The notes beneath the pieces are model-generated. The model was not told the DNA's origin and did no database searches. It worked only from the letters and a program-made list of their open reading frames with translations. From Clostridia bacterium (lineage in GTDB: Bacteria > Bacillota > Clostridia > UBA1381): 49,589 nt of DNA. The position numbers were made by a program, and so were the translations under genes. Shown here piece after piece: positions 25,587 through 32,813 of the stretch. Where the stretch lies: NCBI GenBank assembly GCA_017483065.1, contig JAFULX010000091.1, forward strand, positions 1 to 49,589, given 5' to 3'. Every line of letters begins with the position of its first letter. Position 1 is the stretch's first letter.

Positions 25587-26561
25587 TTGTACTGTTATGA
25601 AACATTTCACGAAACGCTTGCACAGGGACTGATATCCAACGTCAGAGGGCAAAATCCGCCCCACGCATATATATTTGAAGGGGACAGCGGTCTGGGAATT
25701 TACGGGACGGCACGTCTTTTTGCCGCAGCTCTTGCCTGTACGGGAGAGAATGAGCCTTGCGGAATATGCAATTCCTGTATCGGTGCAAAAGCCGACTCCA
25801 ATCCCGATATTATCACAGTTGCACCCGAGGACAAGAAAAAGAGTATCGGTGTTGAGGTCATAAGGGATATGATTGGCGATGCGTATGTCAAGCCGTTTCT
25901 GGCACGGCGTAAGGTTTATATATTCCCTGACGCAGGGATTGTCACCGAGCCTGCACAGAACGCATTTTTGAAGCTTTTAGAGGAACCGCCCGATTATGCG
26001 GTTTTCATTCTGATAGCCGATAATGCCGACCTTCTTCTTGAAACAATCCGCTCAAGATGCGTTAAGGTGCGTTTTTCACCGCTGTCCGAGCAGAAAATGA
26101 CCGAATACGTTGAGAAACTAAGTCCGAACGATAAAAGACTTGGGTTTATTGTACGTTATTCGGGCGGTATTCCCGAAAAAGCGGCGAAAATCATATCGGA
26201 CGAGGGCTTTGACGCACTGCGTACCCAAACGGTCAGAAAGCTTCCCGAGCTTTTCTCCCAAAGGCGTCTTTCGGCATATTCAATCTGTGATTTTGTCGAG
26301 GAAAACAAGGATAACGCACCGCTTATATTCACGCTCTGGGAGGGACTTGTGCGTGATATTATCCTCATTCATAACGGCAGCAGCACACTTATTACCAACA
26401 GCGACTATGAAACCGAGCTTCGTGACCTTGCAATGAGGGTTGACGAAAAAAGTGCGATGTCGGCGGCGGAAAGCATAATGCTTGCCGAGGAAATGCAGCG
26501 GCGATACGTGAATTTGCGTGCCCTGACGCTTAAAATGGCACTTTCGATATCCGCCAATTAG
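25587..26561 (+). CDS. holB: DNA polymerase III delta prime subunit
   Basis: 324 residues from TTG 25587, chosen because GGAGG lies 8 bases upstream and the promoter lies between this codon and the first in-frame ATG. The clamp-loader AAA+ fold is clear: HAYIFEGDSGLG at the P-loop position, without the usual GKT so ATP binding is doubtful as in many delta prime subunits; zinc module with CTGENEPCGICNSC; DAGIVTEPAQNAFLKLLEEPP and ETIRSRC (sensor 1/SRC motif). It helps load the sliding clamp at replication forks. Usual partners (tmk, ricT) are not adjacent here. Confidence 0.93.
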   Translation: MYCYETFHETLAQGLISNVRGQNPPHAYIFEGDSGLGIYGTARLFAAALACTGENEPCGICNSCIGAKADSNPDIITVAPEDKKKSIGVEVIRDMIGDAYVKPFLARRKVYIFPDAGIVTEPAQNAFLKLLEEPPDYAVFILIADNADLLLETIRSRCVKVRFSPLSEQKMTEYVEKLSPNDKRLGFIVRYSGGIPEKAAKIISDEGFDALRTQTVRKLPELFSQRRLSAYSICDFVEENKDNAPLIFTLWEGLVRDIILIHNGSSTLITNSDYETELRDLAMRVDEKSAMSAAESIMLAEEMQRRYVNLRALTLKMALSISAN

Positions 26562-26616
26562 TAAAAATCAATAAAAAATCAGTTCCGAAAGGAGAATTAT
26601 TTAGTTCTGACGGGAC

Positions 26617-26645
26617 TTGTATTGTGTCAAAAAATATGGTATTAT
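26617..26645 (+). promoter_or_regulatory. Promoter of gltA
   Basis: TTGTAT (26617-26622), 17-base spacer, TATTAT (26640-26645). Confidence 0.6.
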
Positions 26646-26680
26646 ATAGAAAAAGCGTAATTTTGGAAGGAGGAAATCCG

Positions 26681-28039
26681 TTGTACAGCTTTAAAAAGTT
26701 CAACGAAATGAAGCCTCTTGTTGAGAAGCTTGCAAAGGTATGCGAGGCGGTCGGATATATCGACCCCGAGCTGTATGATAAATATGAGGTAAGGCGGGGA
26801 CTCCGTTACAAAAGCGGACGTGGCGTTCTGACAGGTCTTACCGAGATTGGCGAGGTTAAATCCTACACAATCGACGACGGTGAAATGATTCCCTGCGAGG
26901 GAAAGCTTTACTATCACGGTGTTGATTTGGAACAGCTGGTGGAGGGCTTCACCAAGGATAACCGCTTCGGCTTTGAGGAAACGGCGTATATACTGATTTT
27001 CGGTCAGCAGCCGACACGGGAGGAGCTTGCAGAATTTACCGCACTTCTGACCGAGTACAGAGCATTGCCGACCAATTTTGTGCGTGATATTATCTTAAAA
27101 GCTCCCTCGGGCGATATGATGAATGCACTTGCGAGGAGCGTGCTGACGCTGTATTCCTATGACGAATCGGCAGACGACACCTCGATTGCAAATGTACTCA
27201 GACAGTGCTTAGAGCTTATTGCGGTATTCCCGATGCTGTCCGTTTACGGCTATCAGGCGTGCAATCACTATTTGAAGGGTGAAAGCCTTTACATACACAC
27301 ACCGCCCGAAAACCTTTCGATTGCGGAAACGATTTTGTATATGCTGCGTCCTGACAGACAGTACACCGAGCTTGAAGCAAAGCTTCTGGATATCTGCCTT
27401 GTAATCCACGCAGAACACGGCGGCGGTAACAACTCGACCTTCACCACTCACGTTGTGTCCTCGTCGGGTACTGATACCTATTCAGTTATGGCGGCGTCGC
27501 TCGGCTCACTCAAAGGTCCTAAGCACGGGGGTGCGAACAAGAAGGTTGTCGAGATGTTCAACGATATCAAGGCACACGTTGAGGATTGGGAGGACGAGGA
27601 AAAGCTGACCGCCTACCTCAAGAGAATTATCAATAAAGAGGTATTTGACAAGAGCGGTCTTATCTACGGTATCGGACACGCAGTTTATTCGATATCCGAC
27701 CCGAGAGCAAAGATTATAAAGAGCTTTGCAAAGCCTCTGGCAGAGGAAAAAGGCAGAATGGACGAGTACCGCCTTTACGAGAAGGTTGAGCAAATTGCAC
27801 CTACCCTGCTTTCAAAGCGTAACCGTGCTGCAAGTGCGAACGTCGATTTCTATTCGGGCTTTGTCTATGATATGCTCGGACTTCCGCTCGAGCTTTACAC
27901 TCCCATTTTTGCCATTGCAAGAATTGCAGGCTGGAGTGCTCACCGTATTGAGGAGCTTGTCAACGCAGGCAAGATTATCCGTCCTGCATACAAGAACGTA
28001 GCAAAACACGTAAAATATATACCAATCGAAGAAAGATAA
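26681..28039 (+). CDS. gltA: Citrate synthase
   Basis: 452 residues from TTG 26681 with AAGGAGG eight bases upstream; earlier in-frame ATGs fall in the promoter. Citrate synthase joins oxaloacetate and acetyl-CoA. Active-site blocks: IHAEHGGGNNSTFTTHVVSS with the first catalytic His, GPKHGGANKKV, LIYGIGHAVYSISDPRA with the second His, and NVDFYSGFVYDMLGLP holding the catalytic Asp. The N-terminal 60 residues are longer than in type I enzymes. No aconitase or isocitrate dehydrogenase gene is near, so it is probably part of an incomplete cycle that feeds glutamate synthesis, fitting the nitrogen genes elsewhere in the window. Confidence 0.95.
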   Translation: MYSFKKFNEMKPLVEKLAKVCEAVGYIDPELYDKYEVRRGLRYKSGRGVLTGLTEIGEVKSYTIDDGEMIPCEGKLYYHGVDLEQLVEGFTKDNRFGFEETAYILIFGQQPTREELAEFTALLTEYRALPTNFVRDIILKAPSGDMMNALARSVLTLYSYDESADDTSIANVLRQCLELIAVFPMLSVYGYQACNHYLKGESLYIHTPPENLSIAETILYMLRPDRQYTELEAKLLDICLVIHAEHGGGNNSTFTTHVVSSSGTDTYSVMAASLGSLKGPKHGGANKKVVEMFNDIKAHVEDWEDEEKLTAYLKRIINKEVFDKSGLIYGIGHAVYSISDPRAKIIKSFAKPLAEEKGRMDEYRLYEKVEQIAPTLLSKRNRAASANVDFYSGFVYDMLGLPLELYTPIFAIARIAGWSAHRIEELVNAGKIIRPAYKNVAKHVKYIPIEER

Positions 28040-28043
28040 ACAA

Positions 28044-28085
28044 GCCGCACCGCTCGGAGTACACTCGTACGCCGTCGGGTGCGGT
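28044..28085 (+). repeat. Dispersed hairpin element, copy B
   Basis: Core GCTCGGAGTAC (28052-28062), ACTC, GTACGCCGTCG (28067-28077), able to fold on itself. It is enclosed by 7-base arms CCGCACC (28045-28051) and GGTGCGG (28078-28084), starting 5 bases after the gltA stop. Compare copies at 8828 and 46197. It probably acts as a terminator or mRNA-end hairpin. Confidence 0.8.
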
Positions 28086-28254
28086 TTATCTGTAATTAGA
28101 AATTTTTTCACTTTTTTTACAAAATGGGTAGATTTTTGCAGAAAAATATAGTAAAATGAGTAATATATAACTTTTTGCTGAATAGCATAAAGACGAATAA
28201 GGAACACTAACAGGGATAAACGACTGTTTAAATAAAGAGAGGGAAACTGTAATT

Positions 28255-28656
28255 ATGAGAGGAATAAGGGTTATTGTGCTTGCGGTATGTATGCTTGCGC
28301 TGTGTGCCTGCGGAAAAAGCGTAAAAAATTATAGAGTATATGACGATTTGGTAATATCCTTCACCGAGGCTCTCGGCGACAGAACTCTCAAATCGGAAAA
28401 TCTCACAAAAACCGACGACGGCAGAATTATCACCAAGGCGGAATATACCTACAAGAGCGATAAGCCAGACGAGGACTCTCAGAGCTATCTTTACTATATG
28501 CTGAATAATTATGACGCCACCTTCCTCGACGAGGATACCGTCACAATCGGCTCAAAGGACTATGACTGTGCCGTGATTATTGATGTCACACACACCGAGG
28601 ATACATTTACTATAACAATAACAAGACCTAATCTGTTTGAACCGACAGAAGAATAA
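28255..28656 (+). CDS. Small lipoprotein of unknown function
   Basis: 133 residues with a lipoprotein signal: basic start (MRGIR), hydrophobic stretch VIVLAVCMLAL and a lipobox ending in CACGK, so the mature protein should begin at a cysteine near residue 19 and be membrane-anchored outside the cell. The mature part is acidic with Thr-rich strands (DTFTITITRP) and no motif I can name. The ATG has GAGAGGG 11 bases away. It sits alone between citrate synthase and a strong terminator. A weak promoter (TAGATT, 17 bases, TAAAAT, about 28132-28160) may precede it. Confidence 0.8.
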   Translation: MRGIRVIVLAVCMLALCACGKSVKNYRVYDDLVISFTEALGDRTLKSENLTKTDDGRIITKAEYTYKSDKPDEDSQSYLYYMLNNYDATFLDEDTVTIGSKDYDCAVIIDVTHTEDTFTITITRPNLFEPTEE

Positions 28657-28664
28657 AGACACAC

Positions 28665-28690
28665 AAAAACCCCGCTTTTGCGGGGTTTTT
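28665..28690 (+). terminator. Terminator of the lipoprotein gene
   Basis: Perfect 11-base stem 28665-28675 and 28680-28690 (AAAAACCCCGC/GCGGGGTTTTT), loop TTTT. Confidence 0.96.
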
Positions 28691-28700
28691 GTGATTGTAA

Positions 28701-28865
28701 GAGTGTTGCAGTCTTTGATGCACCAATAATATAAAAGGTGCATCGCACGAAGCAGATGCACCGAAAAACGCACTGCTCCGATATTGATACATATCATCAC
28801 AAACAGGTATGATAAAAAGAGCCTGCGTTTTTACCTATCGCAAACTGTTTGTGAAACTGATATGT
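28701..28865. other. Structured intergenic region with two sets of inverted repeats
   Basis: The 323-base space between the lipoprotein and the toxin-antitoxin pair has no plausible gene. First set: GATGCACC (28717-28724), its inverse GGTGCATC (28737-28744) and a second direct copy (28755-28762), with GCAGT (28708-28712) and ACTGC (28772-28776) able to close around them. Second set: ACATATCA and ACAAACAG (28789-28806) are matched in order by CTGTTTGT and TGATATGT (28845-28865), with GTA...TAC and AAAA...TTTT pairs inside, giving a stem-loop of about 77 bases. It may be a non-coding RNA, a MITE-like remnant or a recombination site. Confidence 0.6.
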
Positions 28866-28920
28866 AGCCTAACCATATTACCACATAATACCCATTTTGT
28901 CAATTAAAATAAATTTGTTG

Positions 28921-28949
28921 TTGAATTTTACTTAAAATTATGATATAAT
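28921..28949 (+). promoter_or_regulatory. Promoter and operator of the toxin-antitoxin pair
   Basis: TTGAAT (28921-28926), 17-base spacer, TATAAT (28944-28949) with a TG extension (28941-28942). The palindrome AATTTTA-CT-TAAAATT (28924-28939) fills the spacer and is a good candidate for binding of the antitoxin, since such modules usually repress themselves. Confidence 0.7.
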
Positions 28950-28979
28950 AATTACAGCAAACTAAAAGGAGGTTTTTAT

Positions 28980-29225
28980 ATGCCGAATATCAGACCTGTT
29001 TCGGATTTAAGAAATTATGCGGAGGTTTTGAAGGAAATCTCATTTGACGAGCCTGTTTTTCTTACCAAAAACGGCAGAGGACGTTACGCCATTGTTGATA
29101 TGGAAGAATACGAAAAGACAAGAGCGATTATTAAGCTTATGGGGAAGCTTTCCGAGGCTGAAAAGTCGGTAAAGGAGAGCGGCTGGATATCTAATGATGA
29201 TGTCAAAACTGCTTTGGGGGTATAA
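28980..29225 (+). CDS. Antitoxin of the Phd/YefM family
   Basis: 81 residues with AAAGGAGG upstream. The N-terminal part is the YefM-like dimerisation and DNA-binding fold: PVSDLRNYAEVLKEI, then EPVFLTKNGRGRYAIVDMEEYEK, which is the strand-turn-helix core of this family. The C-terminal helix (about 50-81) should wrap the toxin. It starts the pair and its stop is two bases from the toxin start, the usual translational coupling. It probably represses its own promoter through the palindrome in it. Confidence 0.92.
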   Translation: MPNIRPVSDLRNYAEVLKEISFDEPVFLTKNGRGRYAIVDMEEYEKTRAIIKLMGKLSEAEKSVKESGWISNDDVKTALGV

Positions 29226-29227
29226 CA

Positions 29228-29560
29228 ATGGCAAAAATCCGCCTTTCGCCTATGGCTCTTAATGACCTTAAAGAAATAAAAAGTTATATTGAAAATGATT
29301 TGTCAAATCCCATAGCCGCAAAAAATGTAATTAAGCGGATAATCGACGATTACAACAAGCTGGAGATTTCGCCGTATATGGGAACACCGCTCTCTGCAAA
29401 AGTACCGTTTGAAACCGATTATCGGTTTATGGTCAGCGGAAATTATATTATATTCTATAAAGCTGATGAGGAATTTGTTTCAATTTACCGTATTTTATAC
29501 GGTCGCAGAGATTATATCAGGATTATTTTTGACGACATTTCAGATGAAGATGAAGAATAA
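29228..29560 (+). CDS. Toxin of the ParE/RelE superfamily
   Basis: 110 residues. The RelE/ParE fold is shown by LSPMALNDLKEIKSYIENDLSNPIAA in separate pieces: a beta strand then two helices with the DLKEIKSYI motif, followed by strands in DYRFMVSGNYIIFYKAD and FVSIYRILYGRRDY, whose YxVxxGRRDY-type end carries the basic residues found in active toxins. ParE members block DNA gyrase and RelE members cut mRNA in the ribosome; the GRRDY end is closer to ParE but this is not decisive. The tail is acidic (DDISDEDEE), an unusual extension. Confidence 0.9.
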   Translation: MAKIRLSPMALNDLKEIKSYIENDLSNPIAAKNVIKRIIDDYNKLEISPYMGTPLSAKVPFETDYRFMVSGNYIIFYKADEEFVSIYRILYGRRDYIRIIFDDISDEDEE

Positions 29561-29562
29561 TC

Positions 29563-29594
29563 AAAATGCACTCCAAAATAATGGGGTGCATTTT
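29563..29594 (+). terminator. Terminator of the toxin-antitoxin pair
   Basis: 11-base stem with one wobble (29563-29573 with 29584-29594), AAAATGCAC at the base, ending in four T. Confidence 0.75.
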
Positions 29595-29712
29595 AGATTA
29601 TACCAAAAATAGAAAATTTAATCTTCATACAAAGTTCACTTTACTATTTTACGAATTAGTGGTACAATGTATTATGGATAGGAATTTACCCTTATGATGG
29701 GAGTGAATATAC

Positions 29713-32700
29713 TTGAAGCTTAAAATAATCCTTGTCCTTTGTATGCTTTCTGCGGTGCTGTTTACAACTGTATCGGCTGATACCGACACGCATTGGGCGG
29801 CAGAGCAGATTGCCGAGCTGAAAGCCGAGGGGGTAATGACAGGCGGTGCGGACGGCTTTATGCCCGACCGCAATATAACCCGTGCCGAGTTCGTATCGGC
29901 GGTAATAAGAGCAATAAAAGCCGAGCCTTCGGGCAGCGTCGGCAGATTTTCCGATGTTGACAAGAACAGCTTTTATGCACCATATATTGGACGTGCGGTG
30001 GAGCTTGGTCTGGTAACGGGCTTTGCTGACGCAACATTCCGCCCCGACAGCAGTATTACCCGTGAGGAGGCTGTTGTTGTGCTGTCACGTGCCTTTGGAT
30101 TTCTGTCGGGTTACACACTCGGCAGGGACTTTTCCGATTATTCCGAGCTGACCGACGGTGCTAAGGGTGCGGTTGCATACGCTTTGAAAGAGAAAATTAT
30201 ATCGGGTTATCCTGACAATACACTCCGCCCGAGAGGTACGCTGACCCGTGCCGAGGCGGCGGTGCTGATTTTGGGTGCAATGAATATTGAGGGAAGTGAG
30301 CCGGGCTTTATTATGGGCTATCCGAGGCTTGAGGCGGAGGGACTTTACGGTCATATGCGTCTTGAAATCAGCACAAATATGCCCTGTACCGTCTACTATG
30401 TCCTTCATAGCAGCGATATGCCGGGCATACCTGCAAAAATTACGATTACAAATCCGCTTGTCACGACTGTTGCGGCGAATAAGCGTGTTATCGGCGATAT
30501 TCGGGGCGAAATCGGCAATGCGTATAACATTTCACTCCTTGCGGTAACCCCTGACGGCAGAACGTCGAATGTGGTACAGCTTGAAAACGTCACGCCACGT
30601 CCTTACACCGAGGGCAGCGGTACGGCGGAATCGCCTTACGGCATATATACTGCCGAACAGCTTGATTTGGTGCGGTTTTTTCCCGACAAAGCCTTTGCAC
30701 TTAAAAGGGATATTATGCTTTCGGGCGAGTGGGAGCCGATTGAGGAATTTTACGGCAGCATTGACGGCGAAGGTCACAGAATTGACGGACTTTACGTTGA
30801 TACCGACCAAAGCTATGCGGGACTTTTCGGCAAAATTGTAAAGGGTGAGATAAAAAATCTCACGGCACACGGCAATGTGCGTGCAAAATCAAATGCAGGA
30901 ATATTCGCAGGCGAGCTTCTTGACGCAAAAATTACCTCGTGCGTTGCCTCGGGCAGCGTTACTGCCGTTACCAACAATGCAGGCGGCTTTTTCGGCGAGA
31001 GTGCGGGCAGAATTGAAAACTCGCTGAGTGCCGTGTATGTTGTGGAGGCGAGTGCTTTTTCGGGCGGTATCGCAGGTCAAAACTACGGCATTATCCGAGG
31101 CTGTATTTCGGCGGCACATACCGTAACTGCGAATATGTACGCAGGCGGTATCTCGTCGGTCAATATGGTTGGCGGCAGAATTGAAAAGAGTGTTGCGGCG
31201 AACATCAACGTCTATGATATGATGCTCGATAACTGCGGCAGAATTACAAGCAATAAACGGGACGCTGTAACGAGCGGTAATTACGGATATTCGGGTATGC
31301 GGACAAGCTCGGACTCGGGCGTAAACGAGGCGGACAACAATAACGGTGCAGACCTCGGCTGGGAGGAGCTTATTGACCGCAAAAAGCTGTGCGAAATCCT
31401 CGGGTGGGAGGAAAAGCTGTGGAGCGGCGGCTCAAAAGCCGAAAGCTATCTGATACCGCACCCGACAGGTGCTTGTGTACCACGTCTTACGGCAGGTATC
31501 ACCGAATATGCACCCGTGCGTATAAGCCGTGCGGCGGAGCTTTTGGGTATGATAACCAACCCCGATATGCACTATCTTCTCATAAATGATATCAGCTTTG
31601 GCGGCAACGTACGCTGGAGCGTTGCGGCGGATACTCTTTTGGTCGAGGAGGGCTTTTCGGGTACGTTTGACGGCAACGGTCACACAATCCGCAATCTTTC
31701 TGTTACACGCTCACAAAACGGTCTTTGCGGTCTGTTCGGAATGATTTCGGGCGGTACTGTGCGGAATTTGCGGCTTGAGGACGTGACACTTTCGGGCGGT
31801 GAGCTTATCGGTGCGGTTGCGGCGGTAAGCTACGGCACAATCGATAACTGCATAGTCGAAAATCTGAAGGTTACTACCGACGAGGCAGACGCTTATATAG
31901 GCGGCATCTGCGGTTATAACTACGGTACTGTTACCAATACCGAGGTGACGGGCGACATTGTATCCGATGTCCGAAACACCGTCGCAGGCGGTATAACGGC
32001 ACATAATGAGGGCTTTATCAATAATACGGCATATAGAGGCAGTATCAGGACAAGCAAAACAGGTCTTGCCGAGTCGGTTGTCGGCGGTATCTGCGGCTAT
32101 AACAGCGGCGGTATGATTTATAATGCTTATGCCGCACCCGAGATAAGGCAGACGGCGACTACGATGTATTCGGGCGGAATATGTGCCATTCAGAGCGAGG
32201 GCGAGCTGTACAAATGCTCGTCAAAGGGCAGTATTGTCTGTGACAGCAATGAAAATACTGCGGTCAGCTATTCGGGCGGTATCAGCGGTCTTGCGGCAGG
32301 CGGTATCGTTATGCATACCTTTTCCTACTGTGACATCACACAGTACACCCCGAGGAGCTATTCGGGCGGAATATGCGGCTACAATGAGGCGGCGATTGTT
32401 CAGAACGGCTACTCTGGCGGCTCGCTGCTGCAAACGGCATCTGCGGCTTTTGCAGGCGGAATATGCGGCTATAACGAGGGCGGTGTGGTTGCGTCTGCCG
32501 TTGCCGTAAACCCGAGCATTACCTCGGACGGCATTGTGGGCAGAATTTGTGCGGCAGGCTCTGCGGACGGTATTTACTCCAACTATGCGGCACAAATGTC
32601 AATCAAGACTGACGGCGAGGGTGTACTCGGTGGTACAACGCTTGCCAAATCACAGCTGAACTATGCGTTTTTCACTATGCCCGTGTCAAACGGCGGTGCA

Positions 32701-32796
32701 CTCGGCTGGTCGGATGATATCTGGGTGAAATCAAGTATCCCGACGGCTGTAATGCCCGTTTTAGCGGACGTGAAGTATCAAACGGCGTTTTATTAA
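29713..32796 (+). CDS. S-layer homology protein with GLUG repeats
   Basis: 1027 residues starting at TTG (GGGAGTGA upstream). Signal peptide about 1-22 (KIILVLCMLSAVLFTTVSA). Three SLH domains follow at about 23-68, 77-128 and 139-190 (for example FRPDSSITREEAVVVLSRAF and SGYPDNTLRPRGTLTRAEAA), which anchor to pyruvylated wall polymer. After a linker come about 15 GLUG-type repeats of the form (A/S)GGICGYNxGxV...N, first around residue 350 and densest after 690; they probably form a beta-helix stalk. Near-identical DNA repeats occur in this part. Function is surface display; ligand unknown. Followed by the next SLH gene after 17 bases. Confidence 0.9.
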   Translation: MKLKIILVLCMLSAVLFTTVSADTDTHWAAEQIAELKAEGVMTGGADGFMPDRNITRAEFVSAVIRAIKAEPSGSVGRFSDVDKNSFYAPYIGRAVELGLVTGFADATFRPDSSITREEAVVVLSRAFGFLSGYTLGRDFSDYSELTDGAKGAVAYALKEKIISGYPDNTLRPRGTLTRAEAAVLILGAMNIEGSEPGFIMGYPRLEAEGLYGHMRLEISTNMPCTVYYVLHSSDMPGIPAKITITNPLVTTVAANKRVIGDIRGEIGNAYNISLLAVTPDGRTSNVVQLENVTPRPYTEGSGTAESPYGIYTAEQLDLVRFFPDKAFALKRDIMLSGEWEPIEEFYGSIDGEGHRIDGLYVDTDQSYAGLFGKIVKGEIKNLTAHGNVRAKSNAGIFAGELLDAKITSCVASGSVTAVTNNAGGFFGESAGRIENSLSAVYVVEASAFSGGIAGQNYGIIRGCISAAHTVTANMYAGGISSVNMVGGRIEKSVAANINVYDMMLDNCGRITSNKRDAVTSGNYGYSGMRTSSDSGVNEADNNNGADLGWEELIDRKKLCEILGWEEKLWSGGSKAESYLIPHPTGACVPRLTAGITEYAPVRISRAAELLGMITNPDMHYLLINDISFGGNVRWSVAADTLLVEEGFSGTFDGNGHTIRNLSVTRSQNGLCGLFGMISGGTVRNLRLEDVTLSGGELIGAVAAVSYGTIDNCIVENLKVTTDEADAYIGGICGYNYGTVTNTEVTGDIVSDVRNTVAGGITAHNEGFINNTAYRGSIRTSKTGLAESVVGGICGYNSGGMIYNAYAAPEIRQTATTMYSGGICAIQSEGELYKCSSKGSIVCDSNENTAVSYSGGISGLAAGGIVMHTFSYCDITQYTPRSYSGGICGYNEAAIVQNGYSGGSLLQTASAAFAGGICGYNEGGVVASAVAVNPSITSDGIVGRICAAGSADGIYSNYAAQMSIKTDGEGVLGGTTLAKSQLNYAFFTMPVSNGGALGWSDDIWVKSSIPTAVMPVLADVKYQTAFY
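32355..32480 (+). repeat. Near-identical coding repeats in the GLUG region
   Basis: GGCGGAATATGCGGCTA recurs at about 32365 and 32457, followed by AYAAYGAGG, and more diverged copies lie upstream (about 31900 and 32090). Such repeats can change in number by recombination or slippage. Confidence 0.7.
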
Positions 32797-32813
32797 AGAG
32801 AGAGGGACTATAT

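Noticed and set aside
26562-26616. Terminator between holB and gltA
   Set aside because: No stem with a T tract could be found in this spacer.
31850-32500. Repeat array resembling a CRISPR or satellite
   Set aside because: The repeats are in frame and encode GLUG protein motifs of varying spacing.
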